Origin: Plecoglossus altivelis
Lineage: Eukaryota; Chordata; Actinopteri; Osmeriformes; Plecoglossidae
Direction of reading: 5' to 3'
Assembly: GCA_036571765.1 (NCBI GenBank)
Contig: BROE01000019.1
Span: forward strand, 10,774,304-10,838,303
Length of the DNA stretch: 64,000 nt
Below are positions 1 through 11,499 of this stretch, in pieces. A model generated the notes under the pieces. The model worked only from the letters and a program-made list of their open reading frames with translations. It was not told where the DNA came from and searched no databases. The first letter of the stretch is position 1. Each line of letters starts with the position of its first letter. The translations under genes and the position numbers were made by a program.

Positions 1-1238
1 TTCATTACATTCTAAATTCATTTGAGGAGATGTCTTACCGTATTTGACTGTCTGAACAGATTGCTTGCTCACTCCTTAATTGTTTGGTTTGACGACGGTT
101 TACTATATACCTACACAAATGTAATCCGCTCAATACACAGAGTGGAGCAGATCGGGTACGAAACGTCAAACTCTTTAACTGCTGGCCTTTAACAAACAGC
201 ACATGTTGCTGTTGCATCTCCCCCCCCTAAGTATAATCCAAACGGTATAATCCTGAAACACAACCATCTGAACCGCGAGTGTAGATAATTTGCTTTCCAA
301 ATACACACGGATTTTCAGCCAAGGCGAGGTCACGCGAAGAGGTTAGCTAGCTACGGAAGCTGAATCCAAATGAGAACGTTACTCCGTCTTCACAGCGTCC
401 GATTCAGATGTCTAACCCAGGATTTGCACCCATCGACACACGCGATGGTAATGAGTTTTTGAGTGCGAGTAATAACAGTTGACTTGCAGAGGTGCATGTT
501 GCTACCAGAATAGGTGAAAGGTCACACACCTTGGCTTGTAACGTGTGGCAGGTTCACATTCTGAATGAGAAAAAAAATCTGTATTTCGCTTGTCGAGACA
601 GAGTTGTAAATTGAGACTTTGTCGGTGGAAAAATTATATATTGATCTAACGTTGCACGGCGCTCTGCATGAACGCGCTGACAACAAGCCTGTGGGACTTG
701 ATTGCAAACAACAAAAAAATGAATCTGCTCTGATTGATCGTTGTTGACTGACAGACGGAAAGAATGAGGCTTCAAAGTTTCGCGTTTTGACTGCTTTCAT
801 TCAGATGATGAAAATGCTGTGTGATGGAATTGCTTGAACTAAATCTTATGGAGGAACAAAAAATCCCTTTGCATATTTCAGTTTGAAAAATACCCACAGC
901 AGCCATCTTAAAACGTTGGTTTAAACGATTTTGATGTTTGAAATTCCATTTTGTTATGACCAGGGTGTGAAGGGGGAGAGATATATTGCATATTTTGTGT
1001 TTACTAATGCCATGCAATTGCACCAAAAGCATTTCACTAAATGAACATTGACGGAATTTCTACGATAATCTATCATGATCAGTCTTCTGGTGTTGTTCCT
1101 GTTTGGAACAAGGCTGCTGTGTGATCTTGCCAGCCATTTGCATTTTGATGGTATGAGCCATTTTTAGGATGTTTCTCTGGGACTTCAATATATGCAAGTC
1201 CTTGGAGAGAATGAAAAACTTAAGGCAAAACACAGATC
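1..1238. other. Non-coding, nothing recognised
   Basis: This is unique sequence. The short ORFs lack any familiar domain. I see no repeat or RNA gene. Confidence 0.5.
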
Positions 1239-1287
1239 TGCTCCTCTTTCTCTCTGTCTCACTGTCTCTCTCCCATTTCTCTCTTCA

Positions 1288-1319
<32 letters not shown>

Positions 1320-1440
1320 TCACTCTCTCTCCCGTTCCTCTCTCTCGCCCTCGCCCTCTCTCATTTCTCGCTCACTCTCTCTCCCATTCCTCTCTCTCTC
1401 CAATTCCTCTTGCTCTCTCTCCCCTCTTTTGCTCTCATTG
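1239..1440 (+). repeat. CT-rich microsatellite
   Basis: Imperfect (CT)n interrupted by CCCATTCCTC-type units. The two overlapping Leu/Ser-rich ORFs here are repeat artefacts. Confidence 0.9.
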
Positions 1441-2118
1441 TTCTCAAAGTCTTCCCATTAGGGTTCCCTAGAGCAGATCCACAGTTTCTTGGACTCCACT
1501 GCTAACAAGAAAATGTTGGCTTCTCTTACTCAGCCGCATCCATATATTCAGGCAGATTCATCAACTATTTATTCAGAACAATGTCTTCCTTTCTGGCTCG
1601 CTCCCTAGTGAGATCCCTTTGCACAAGAAGCTTGGTACCAGCTTACAGAAAAGTAGTTTTTACCAATCTTTTACTGTACTTTTATTGATCTGGACATTTC
1701 AAGACGAACATCAAAAACATGCTTTGAATGTTGTACGCAGAAGATTGCAGAGCTACAAATTTATATTTGGAATTCACCTACGGGAATGTGTTATTTACTC
1801 AATGGGATAGTTGAAACGTATTTGTGTGATATTTCATACATTAGCAGTTCGGTTTTAGGTTTGGGACCAAAACAAAATACATAAACGATAAACTCTTACG
1901 TACCAACATGGATTATTCATGTAAACAGTATCACAGAATTAGATCTATTTCTTCACAAAAAATATAACCATACAAACAAATCAACATCATCAGTCTGTAC
2001 AAATGTCTGCTCCTAATACTTGGTGGAAATCAGAGATATACAGTGTATCAGAATAAATCCCTTTACTTTGTCACTTAACATTGCCTTTTGTAGATGAACG
2101 ACTTCTCAAAAGTGTCGG

Positions 2119-2318
2119 TAAGTATTCGTACAGTTTGTATCTTTTTTTAGTTTATGTATAGGAAAATTGTTATATTTATTTTAAATTGATTGTTGTTTGC
2201 CTGTACTGTTGTATGTCTGTACCTCTGTAGCACCGTGGCTTTGTGAGGCACGACATTTCGTTCCAGTGTATGCCCCCGCATGTAGCGGAATGACAATAAA
2301 GCACAACTTGAACTTGAA
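2119..2318 (+). mobile_element. Non-LTR retrotransposon 3' end (LINE-like)
   Basis: A roughly 200-base block ends in AATAAAGCACAACTTGAACT, then a short TTGAA repeat tail. It is repeated in reverse orientation at 7754-7957. The shared core GGCTTTGTGAGGCACGACAT and the short tandem tail are typical of a 5'-truncated fish LINE. The family (L2/CR1/RTE) is not certain. Confidence 0.65.
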
Positions 2319-2436
2319 AAACCTTCCTCCATCACAAATCATGTAAAAACAAACCAGAGACCTGAGTGGTGTGGCTGGAGAGAGGCAGCTTCCACCAGGG
2401 GCCTCTTATCACAGCGTTGCCACCAAGCCTACAACA

Positions 2437-2688
2437 GACCAGGGTAGATACAGCAGGTCTGAACCCTCTCCTGCCCCAGACCAGGGTAGAGACAGCAGGT
2501 CTGAACCCTCTCCTGCCCCAGACCAGGGTAGAGAGAGCAGGTATGAACCCTCTCCTGCCCCAGACCAGGGTAGATACAGCAGGTTTGAACCCTCTCCTGT
2601 CCCAGACCAGGGTAGAGACAGCAGGTCTGAACCCTCTCCTGCCCCAGACCAGGGTAGAGACAGCAGGTCTGAACCCTCTCCTGCACCT
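2437..2688. repeat. 42-bp minisatellite, six units
   Basis: Six head-to-tail 42-base units begin GACCAGGGTAGA at 2437, 2479, 2521, 2563, 2605 and 2647, with a few substitutions each. As 42 is a multiple of 3, several frames on both strands stay open, giving 14-residue peptide repeats. I regard these as non-coding. Confidence 0.95.
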
Positions 2689-3078
2689 CTCCACGACAGC
2701 TATTTTCTCAGAAACTCTGCCCGTGCTCCCCTGGGGAGCGAATTCATCACAGAGCGGCTCCACCACTGTGGCCTCGATGACCCGGGTCCTTCCAGTCGAC
2801 AACGACTCCTGATCATCCCCCGGAGACGATCGCCACGCCGACATCCAGAGGCATCCATCTTAATGGCACCTCCCACGCAGACAGAGCTGAAGATGTCCAT
2901 GGGGGGCTGGTCGCAGTCCGACCTTTCCCCTCTTTGAGAGGCTGGTGGCTAGAGGCCGAGGGCGACCCTTGCTGGCTCCCGGATCTCAAAGTGAAACCCT
3001 CCGTTCCTCAGAAGCGCTGAACCAAGAGGAACGCATCAGCACTCAGCACAACACGTTGACGTCCATTTATCATTTGGA

Positions 3079-3436
3079 GTGTGTGTATGTGTATGTGTCT
3101 GTGCGCACACAAAGCAGTGTGTGTGTGTGTGTTTGAGTGTGAGGGTATGTTTGTCTTGGTGTGTCTGTGTGCACATGCAACCGATGTGTGTGTGTGTGTG
3201 TTAGAGTGTGTGTGGGTGTTTGTCTAGGTGTGTTTGTGCGCCCACATGCAGCAGATGTGTGTGTGTGTGTTAGAGTGTGTGTGGGTGTTTGTCTGGGTGT
3301 GTTTGTGCGCCCACATGCAGCAGATGTGTGTGTGTGTGTTAGAGTGTGTGTGGGTGTGTTTGTCTGGGTGTGTTTGTGCGCCCACATGCAGCAGATGTGT
3401 GTGTGTGTGTCCGTGTGTGTGTGTGTGAGGTGTCAT
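3079..3436. repeat. GT-rich minisatellite, about 70-bp unit
   Basis: A (GT)n tract has a higher-order unit of about 69-71 bases marked by GCGCCCACATGCAGCAGATG at about 3238, 3307 and 3378, with a diverged first copy near 3170. Confidence 0.9.
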
Positions 3437-3683
3437 ACCCTGTAAGGACCAAAAGTCTCCTGAAGAATAGTGATAAAGGAAATATTGAGCTTGTGGCGAC
3501 GTCCTTTCTGTCCTTTCAAGTTCTATTTTTACAGGAAGCTAGGGTTATATTATAGCTACGGTTAGAATTATATTAAGATGAGGTTAGGAGTAAGGTATCG
3601 TTTTAGAATCAGGGCTAGGGCTAATGTTAGGAATGTTTGGATTTTGAATCAGACTGACAGTCCCCACAAAATCAGGCAATAAA

Positions 3684-3772
3684 TGTGTGTGTGTATGTGT
3701 GTGTGAGTGTGTGTGTGTGTGTATGTATGTGTGTGTGTGTGTGTGTATGTATGTGTGTGTGTGTGTGTGTGT
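3684..3772. repeat. (GT)n microsatellite
   Basis: GT dinucleotide repeat with ATGT interruptions. The preceding 3540-3640 bases hold degenerate GGTTAGG/GGGCTAGGG units that resemble, but are not, telomeric repeat. Confidence 0.85.
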
Positions 3773-3779
3773 GAAACAG

Positions 3780-4436
3780 AAACCCGTCCAGGTTTGGACC
3801 GAGTAGACCTCAGCAGGCGGTCCTGTCATTATCTTCACCGCTAAGAGGAAATGACCTACAGAAGGGGTCTCTAACCGGGTCAAAACTGTCAAGTCATCAC
3901 ACTCTAGATCCAATCTGACAGAACTGACAACATTGCGGAAAGTGACGGCTTGTCAACTGTTTCTAGACCCAAGTGTCACATTTAATGAAAGGTAACTGAC
4001 AGTTTAAAGAGTCTGCTACAATAGTGCAGGCGACTCGGACTGAGTCGATCACTTCAGGTTTGATGTGGTGTTGTGATGGTGAACGCAACTTAGCTCATTC
4101 TATGTCTTCAGAAATTATCCACCAGAATTTTTTCAAGTTTTAGCTTTCCTGGATTGCCATCTAGTTTTACACAGGTTTACAACGTAGAATTAGGTGAGTA
4201 AGTATTTCGTACAACACAAACATGTTTACATGAATCTAACCACGAGACAAAGGAAATGCATTTGAGTTCATAAAATATACACAGATTCTATTCAACTTTC
4301 CAGAGTGGATCTGCATCTCTGGGGTACCTTGCTGTGCATATTTCCAAGTAATTATCAACAGATATTAAATCATTTCATCAAATTCAGAACAGCGTGTTCT
4401 TTGATTTTGCTGGAGACGGATTTATCACTTTGAAAT
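3780..4436. other. Non-coding, nothing recognised
   Basis: Unique AT-leaning sequence without an identifiable gene. Confidence 0.5.
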
Positions 4437-4600
4437 AATAATATTCGCTTGCAATAGTTTGGTGGGTTGAATTACTGTTGCTTTGTTCCCCAAATGCCAT
4501 GTGTACAGGCATTGTACTAGGAAAACAGAACAGTGGACATGGCATTTGGGGAACAAAAGTAACAATTAAACTGCCCCAACCTTTGTGAGCGAATGTTATT
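4437..4600. mobile_element. Foldback / inverted-repeat element (MITE-like)
   Basis: Two arms of about 64 bases (4437-4502 and 4537-4600) are inverted copies with some mismatches. The inner part is near perfect: CCCCAAATGCCATGT against ACATGGCATTTGGGG. The loop is about 34 bases. It has no coding capacity. A small non-autonomous DNA transposon is likely. Confidence 0.6.
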
Positions 4601-6180
4601 CTCTACTGCATGTTGATGTTCAAAACCCTCTGCAGAACTGTAAATATGTAGGTTTGGGCACGTTAAACTCTTTGTGAGTGGGTCTGAAAGAGGGTTCTGT
4701 AAACCATAGCCAGTGGGTTGTAAATAATTTGCCATAAATTATAAAACCGATAGCAAAAAAAGTAGAAGGGAATATATTTATCTACAGATGGGTACCGTTT
4801 GCACCAATAAAACAAGTGCACTGTGTCCATTTAAGAGCACAAAGGGTATATTGAATGGATGTTGCAAATCTAAGGGGTTCCTTGGAAAAATGTTTTCCCA
4901 AGTAAGGAGTTCCTGGGCCCCCCAAAAGGTTAAGGACCCCCCGCTGTGAGTACAACGCTCTGTCAGTGTACACCATCACCAGGACGGTGGAGGCCACATC
5001 AGTGCTGAGAGAGAGATGCTGAGAGTCCGGCTGAGAAGATGATTGACTCTTCGGCCTGCTGTTCCTGTTCTTAGCGATTTCTTCTGCTCTCTACATCGAA
5101 AAGTGGAGCGTGGGAGCAGAGTGGCATCTAAGTGCACCCTTCATTAGTCATGCCGCGTGTAACCGAATCCTTTCTCTCCTCACTGCACACCGAGGTTGGA
5201 GCCCGCTGACTTTGAGAAACTCGCGTTTGTGATATTTAATTGACGCACGAAAAAATAAATACCTTCTCCTTGCTGGTTGATTAAGGTTTTTGTGTATCTC
5301 AGTATGGTCCTTCTACCGTGTATACTGAAGGTATGGCTCGGTCAAAAATACTACAGGATATAGTTTGTCGTTTAATCATTTTTGTTGTGGAAACTGTCTT
5401 GTCTCGTATCGTCTCAATATATATCGGCTTGGAGAATTCAGAGAAGCAAACTGATATTTTTGTGTCAAAACAATGCAAATGACGTTGATTTTTTTTTTTA
5501 CAAACCCAAATAATTGTTCATTAGTAAACAATTGAATTACATTGAAAATGGTGTCTCTCGAACAGTAAACAAAGAAAAAGCTAAGCAAGAGAGTACATTA
5601 ACATCCCTCCTGTGTGTTCTGCACTTACGTTACCTTAATTACCTTGCAATTTCACAGCCAAACCTACCCTTTAGTTACACAATCAGGAACTGCCTTGTAG
5701 TTAGACTTCATTCAGGGGGTTTAGTGGTACAAGTTGTGCTGTCAGAAGATGAAAACAAGTCCTACTTATCAGACACCCCTTGATGATGAAATCAGAAAAA
5801 TCACTTCTCAATACATAATTGATGACTTCTATAAAGCTCAATATTGTTTATTAAAGCTTAAAGATCATTTAAAAGAGTACTCTATGTAAAAGAAATCTAT
5901 GATCAAGCAGAGACCTTCATTCTTGACTTCTAAACAGAGACGTTTTTTCTGATCTTATAAACTTTGGTTGCTTAAAGATCTGAGATTCTCTGAGGATTAT
6001 TTCCAATTATTGCATTCTGGTCCTGCTGTTTACACCAATCTGTCCGATGTTAACAAACCAGAAACACATTGAGACTTTAAGGAGAAGTAATTCTGGCTGC
6101 ACCAGAACTCTGTTTCACCCTTGATGGGGCTAAATGTGTGGTGTTACGGTTCGACACAGCAGGAGAACTGAACGTAGTTG
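4601..6180. other. Non-coding, nothing recognised
   Basis: Unique sequence with short unconvincing ORFs only. Confidence 0.5.
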
Positions 6181-6240
6181 GTTTTACTGACGATGGTTTG
6201 GTTTCACTGACGATGGTTTGGTTTCACTGACGATGGTTTG
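6181..6240. repeat. 20-bp tandem repeat, three units
   Basis: Three adjacent 20-base copies of GTTTCACTGACGATGGTTTG. The first differs by one base. Confidence 0.95.
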
Positions 6241-6308
6241 GTTTACCAGCTAAGAGAAGAACTGTCTTCTATCTCCCTGTGTCACAGAGTGCGGGTTCCC
6301 TTAGAGAC

Positions 6309-6733
6309 ACACCTACGCAACCCACACACCTATGCAACACACACACTTACGCAACACACACACATCCACACGCACACAGACACGGACAAACACACAGACA
6401 CACACAGACAAACACACACTTACGCAACACACACAAACACATCTACATGCACACAGACACAGACAAACACACACACACACCTACACAACACACACACTTA
6501 CGCAATACACACACCTACGCAACACACACACATCTACACGCACACAGACACAGACAAACACACACACCTACACAACACACACACTTATGCAATACACACA
6601 CCTACGCAACACACACACATCTACACGCACACAGACACAGACAAACACACAGACACACACAGACACAAACACACAGACACACACATCTACACGCACACAC
6701 ACACACACACACAGACACACACACACACACACA
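6309..6733. repeat. CA-rich compound satellite
   Basis: (CA)n with interspersed CCTACGCAACACAC and CGGACAAACACACAGACAC units forms imperfect higher-order repeats. All His/Thr-rich ORFs across it are artefacts. Confidence 0.93.
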
Positions 6734-6739
6734 CCTTGT

Positions 6740-7753
6740 ACACAGGAAGGCATCTTCCTGAACCCATCCTGTCATGTCTTCCACTTGTTCGTGTTGAAAT
6801 TCTGCTGACTGCACAGGTTTGTTTTCCACTGTAACAAGGCTAAGCAGTGAAGGGGAAAACGTGATTTTCTGCTGGGGTAACAATTCCCAGCGCTTTCTAC
6901 TCTAAAAACTAATTAAAGACGTGAGCTACAAAAATGTATCATGCTTGTTGTGCAGCTTAGAAAACTTCATTACTCCCTTTCTATTCCCTTGTCTTTCCTT
7001 CTGTCATATCTTACTACTGGCTACAGATGAGGCTGGCAAGTAATCAAGGTGTCTATATAGATTAGAGAGGGATTAGGAAACACTTATCCATATGAGAATA
7101 CTGAATCAAATATTTAAGAGACACCAAGTTTTTAATTTATTGTTGCGTAATACACAACGGAAAAATCTACGATACGAGTGTCATATGGAGACAAGTGATT
7201 GAGACGTTCATAGAGACGGCGTGGAATGGCGTAGGAATGGATGATATAAGTTAATTAGAGAATAGATTTTTCTAGAACATTGTGTGCTTTTGGAAAGCAG
7301 TCCTAACAGTCCTATATTGTGTTTGAAATTGAACTTGTTTCACACTGTGGGTTTACTGTCGGGGTGAAGGAGGGGTGCAATAGCACACACATCCATAAGA
7401 GTGAACGAGGAGAAACTCTTAAATGTTTCCCTCCAATCTCTCAATCTTCACTAGCTTCTTTCTTGCAGGGAAACGGAGGTTTTTAAACGATGCACATTGT
7501 CACTACCAAGTGCAGGGCCCATGCTGTTAGACTCTGTGTCAGGTACTGCCTGAGTGTTTAGTACCTGCCATTAGGCCAGTGTAACAGGCAGGGGAGCAGG
7601 TTTCGTTTCAGAAAATGGCAAATCAGTCTTCTGCACTTTTAATCAAGAAAAATCCATTTTAAACGGCGCTATCCTCAGTTGAAATCAGTCTCACCCACGT
7701 TTGAAGACCAACCCACCTGGTATGAGGGCATGTCTATGTTGGGCAAGAAGCCT
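6740..7753. other. Non-coding, nothing recognised
   Basis: Unique sequence with no gene or repeat that I can identify. Confidence 0.5.
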
Positions 7754-7957
7754 CAAGTCAAGTCAAGTCGAGCTTTATTGTCATTCCGATACATGCGGGG
7801 GCATACAGTGAAACAAAATGTCGTGCCTCACAAAGCCACGGTGCTACAGTACAGTACAGGCATACAACAATCAAGTAAAAATATATATAACCATTTTTTC
7901 CTATACATAAACTAAAAAAATACAAACTATACAAACTGTGCGAATACTTTCCAATAC
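7754..7957 (-). mobile_element. Non-LTR retrotransposon 3' end, inverted copy
   Basis: This is the reverse complement of the element at 2119-2318. On the minus strand it ends in CTCGACTTGACTTGACTTG after AATAAAG. A 78-residue ORF over it is not a gene. Confidence 0.65.
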
Positions 7958-10753
7958 TCAGCAGTCAGTCTTGAAACAGGGGGGCTCAAGACTGCAAGGC
8001 TACTTCAACGTCCTTCCATCCTTCGTCATCAAGCACAAAATGTTCACAATACGGTCCATTACAAAGTCGATTCATAGCGGCACGATTCTTTGTTATTTGT
8101 TGCTGTAATAAAAAGAGTGTACGATTGCAATAGTTGTTCTTGCATTCAGCAAGCACGCTAATTAGTTTTCTTTTTGTTTCGTTGTCTTTTTACTGCGTGA
8201 TGGTTAATGAGGATAAAACCTGCTCATCTGTTCTAAGCTTGTTTATTAGATGTGGGATTTAATTTAAACTACTGAACCAAACATTCCAAACATGAAGCAA
8301 ACATTCTGCTTCAACGTCGCTGCTATTCATTCCTACACTCGTGTTTCTCACAACCAAAAAACTGTCAATTGATTGGTCCCGTTAAATTGGATTCACAAGT
8401 GAGGTGCTTGACTGAAAAACAAATGACCACCGCATTTGAACAATCATCACACACTGTGTCAAAACGCCATACTGTATTTTATTCATATTAGATTCTTGGA
8501 ACGTGTTGCGATTCGTAGGTGTATAAGGACTCGCAACACCAACATGGCTTTTAGCACTGCCAGCTTCGACCATTAAACCAACGCTGTTTGCTATGTGGTA
8601 TTGACACAGGGATCCAGGCAAACACCATCCGTACTTTTCTCACAGCTTTCCAACGATAACGTTGCACTGTTTGACCAGCAGTGTCAAAGCCAGTGCCAAG
8701 ACCTGAGTGTTCTCCACAGAGCACTCGTCTGACACATGCCAAGCCCCAGTGACAATTCAATCAGGGTGCCATCGAAGGGGGCCCCACCCAGGGGGGTTCA
8801 TCCAGGGGGGCCCCATCAAGGGGGGGCCGGGGATTATTGACAGAGAGACGATATGTGGGCAGATCCTTGGCAACCAGGCAGAAACGTGGCCTTCATGCCC
8901 GGAGGGCCTAACTCGTTTACCAGGATCTTTGTGTTGCACTGGAAGGATCTCCTACTGTGGTCTGAACGGCTCTCTAACCGAATTAACGGATGAAATATAA
9001 ATCAACACTCCCCACCCCTTGGCACAAGCACCACCACCACCACCCTTAATAAATAATGTGCAAATGCAAAATAAATAGAACAATCTGGAGGGGATTTCGG
9101 CACATTAATCTTGCAGGAATGTCAAGATGAGCCACAACGAACGGAAATGGACCGTCTCGATCCAACGCTGACCAGACACACTTCTCGGAGTCACGCCGAC
9201 AGTATTTGGTTTGTCGCAGCGTCGATTCCAAACCAGGAGCAAGCTGTGACGAGTCCTGACAAGCCATCTCATCGGCTTGATAGACAACTGCATCGCAGAT
9301 TTAAAAAAAACGGAGGTTGTTTTACAGAAGAATCATGCCTGTCACTGAGGAGGAGATCTGATGTCACTCAGTGAGCCAGGAGATGTTTGTGGAGGTGAAC
9401 GTGAGGCGGGACAGAAGGCTCTTTCACATATCTGAGACGCTTTCGTCTTTAACACAAGGTGACATGTCATGTCTGGGACACACACTATCCAACGAGATGT
9501 GTGTGTAGCAGCCCAATCTCCATCGCATACTAAAACCCTCCTGTTCTCCATGTGAAGGACGAGTAACAGCCTCGCGTATGTCATGCTGCTGGGCAACTTG
9601 GTATGCATGCCTTCTCTTTCATTGAACAAATACTTTACTACTGCACAATTGCTTTTTGCGCCTAGCGCAGTGGGTGTAATCATATTGGCTTTGCAGCTCA
9701 AAGCTCTCAGCGTGTGCCAAAGAGAGTAGAAAAGACTGTAGCTTAACAAAATCCAAGAGGGAAGGAATTCTCTTTTGAATCTTACAAAAGGTTTCGTTTG
9801 TTTTCACGGTAAATAAAACAGTCGGCCTTAGATTTTTACACGTACTCAACGTCCAAGATCCGATGTTAAACAAGCCAAATATCTGTGACGCAGCAATAAT
9901 CCGTTTAGTTTTGAAACTGACTTGTGGTACAAACATGATACAGAATGTTATACGAATGTTCTTAAGAACAAACTTTTCTTCCTATGCAGCACAGGGGTCG
10001 GTTGGATGGGTAAACAAGCGGTTGAAAAGGGGGTTGTGTTGCCTGAGAGGGTCCGGTTTGGGAAACAGCTAGTGAGACCGCTGGGTCTGGCAGGAGGCCT
10101 GGGAACCAACGCTGTCTGAACCAGTCCCGCGGGACACAGGCTAGCTTCTCTCTCCACATGCCAGCTTCCACGCCGTCGTTATTTTCATCGTTTGATAACA
10201 GATGTGTTGGGGGAACACCTGTTCTCTTGGAATCCTCATTTGATGGAAAGTAGCTTCCAGTCGCTTGATCGTATCTGTGCTTGAGCTTTAATGCCCTCAG
10301 TATAAGATTTGCAGAGAGAGGATTATTTTTTGGGGGGTTCTTTTCCTTAGAAGACCTGATAGCTCTCCTTGGGTGCGGTAGATCGTGGATCATGTTTGCA
10401 TCAGGGCCACAGCCTTCCTCCACACCATCGCAGCTGGAAACTGAAACACTATCAAGAGAAGCATCTACACCCAGGGACAGTTTACAAAACACCTGTGGCA
10501 GTTTTTCTGTTCTTTGTCCACTATTACCCAACCTGACTTGTGTTATCACCCGCGATGATCACTTCCTGCTCTGAAGACGGTTACACTTGGCCTTTTGCTG
10601 CAGTAGCGATGTTTCAGTCTTGCCGGTCCAGTCATCAGTGTTCAAACTCCTGGCGCTGTTTCCATGGTGACTAGCTCTCTGCCTCTCAGGGTATTGAGAG
10701 AAGCGCTGTGGGCCGCTGTGAGGACTGTCTCCTGTCACTCTGTCTGCTGAGAA
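7958..10753. other. Non-coding; one long minus ORF of unknown status
   Basis: Mostly unique sequence. A G-run cluster lies at 8777-8832. A 195-codon non-repetitive ORF lies at 9962-10549 (minus) and matches no family I recognise. Confidence 0.45.
8777..8832 (+). other. G-run cluster, G-quadruplex candidate
   Basis: Four runs of five to seven G lie within about 55 bases, separated by CCCC-containing spacers, with a short repeated CATCAAGGGGGG/CATCCAGGGGGG unit. Confidence 0.6.
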
Positions 10754-11110
10754 TACAAGCTCCTCTCTCTGTCTCTCTCTCTCCCTCTTTTTTAATCTCT
10801 CTCATTCTCTCTTCTTCCAAAGAGCTCTCTTTCTCTCTCTCTTTCTCTCTCTCATTCTGTTTCTGTTTTTCTGAAGAACTCTCTCTCATTCTCTCTTTTT
10901 CTAAAGGTCTCTCTTTCTCTCTCTCTCTCTCTCATTCTGTTTTTCTAAATAACTCTCTCATTCTCTCTTTTTCTAAAGGTCTCTCTTTCTCTCTCTCTCT
11001 CATTCTATTTTTCTAAAGAACTCTCTCTCATTCTCTCTTTTTCTAAAGGTCTCTCTTTCCCTCTCTCTCTCATTCTCTTTTTCTAAAGGTCTCTCTAAAT
11101 CCTTCTTCTC
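10754..11110 (+). repeat. CT-rich minisatellite
   Basis: (CT)n broken by TTTTTCTAAAGGTCTCTC and CTCATTCTGTTTTTC units repeats every 50-70 bases. Confidence 0.9.
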
Positions 11111-11341
11111 TCTCTTTGACTCTTGCTCGCTCCACATCTCTCTTCTTTCCGGTCTCAAGGACATTTAATCAACTCAGTATTTCGTGTAACGTAGCTCAGT
11201 ATTTAGTATGTGTCGCGCGTCCAGATTCATCTTTGAAAGTGTACCAAGTATTGCAATCAGTTGAGTTGCCGCAAACGCATTATGGCCGTTGTGATCTATT
11301 ATGTTTGCACATTAGGGAAGAAGATGGATACGGTAACCAAC

Positions 11342-11498
11342 TGTTTATGAGCACACAGCCAAACCTGTGCAGTTAAAGAGTCTTTTAGAGGGACACAGCC
11401 AAACCTGTGCAGTTAAGGAGTCTTTCAGAGAGGGAACCTGTGCAGTTAAAGAGTATTTTAGAGAGGGAACCTGTGCAGTTAAAGAGTCTGTTAGAGAG
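11342..11498 (+). repeat. 33-43-bp tandem repeat, four units
   Basis: Four copies of AACCTGTGCAGTTAAAGAGT with following TTTTAGAGAGGG. The first two carry an extra ACACAGCCA. Confidence 0.9.
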
Positions 11499-11499
11499 G

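Noticed and set aside
2437..2688. CRISPR array
   Set aside because: Contiguous tandem units without spacers, in a vertebrate genome.
3540..3640. Telomere-like GGTTAGG units
   Set aside because: Too degenerate and too short to be an interstitial telomeric repeat.
6238..6834. 198-residue His/Thr-rich ORF
   Set aside because: Translation of a CA-rich satellite.
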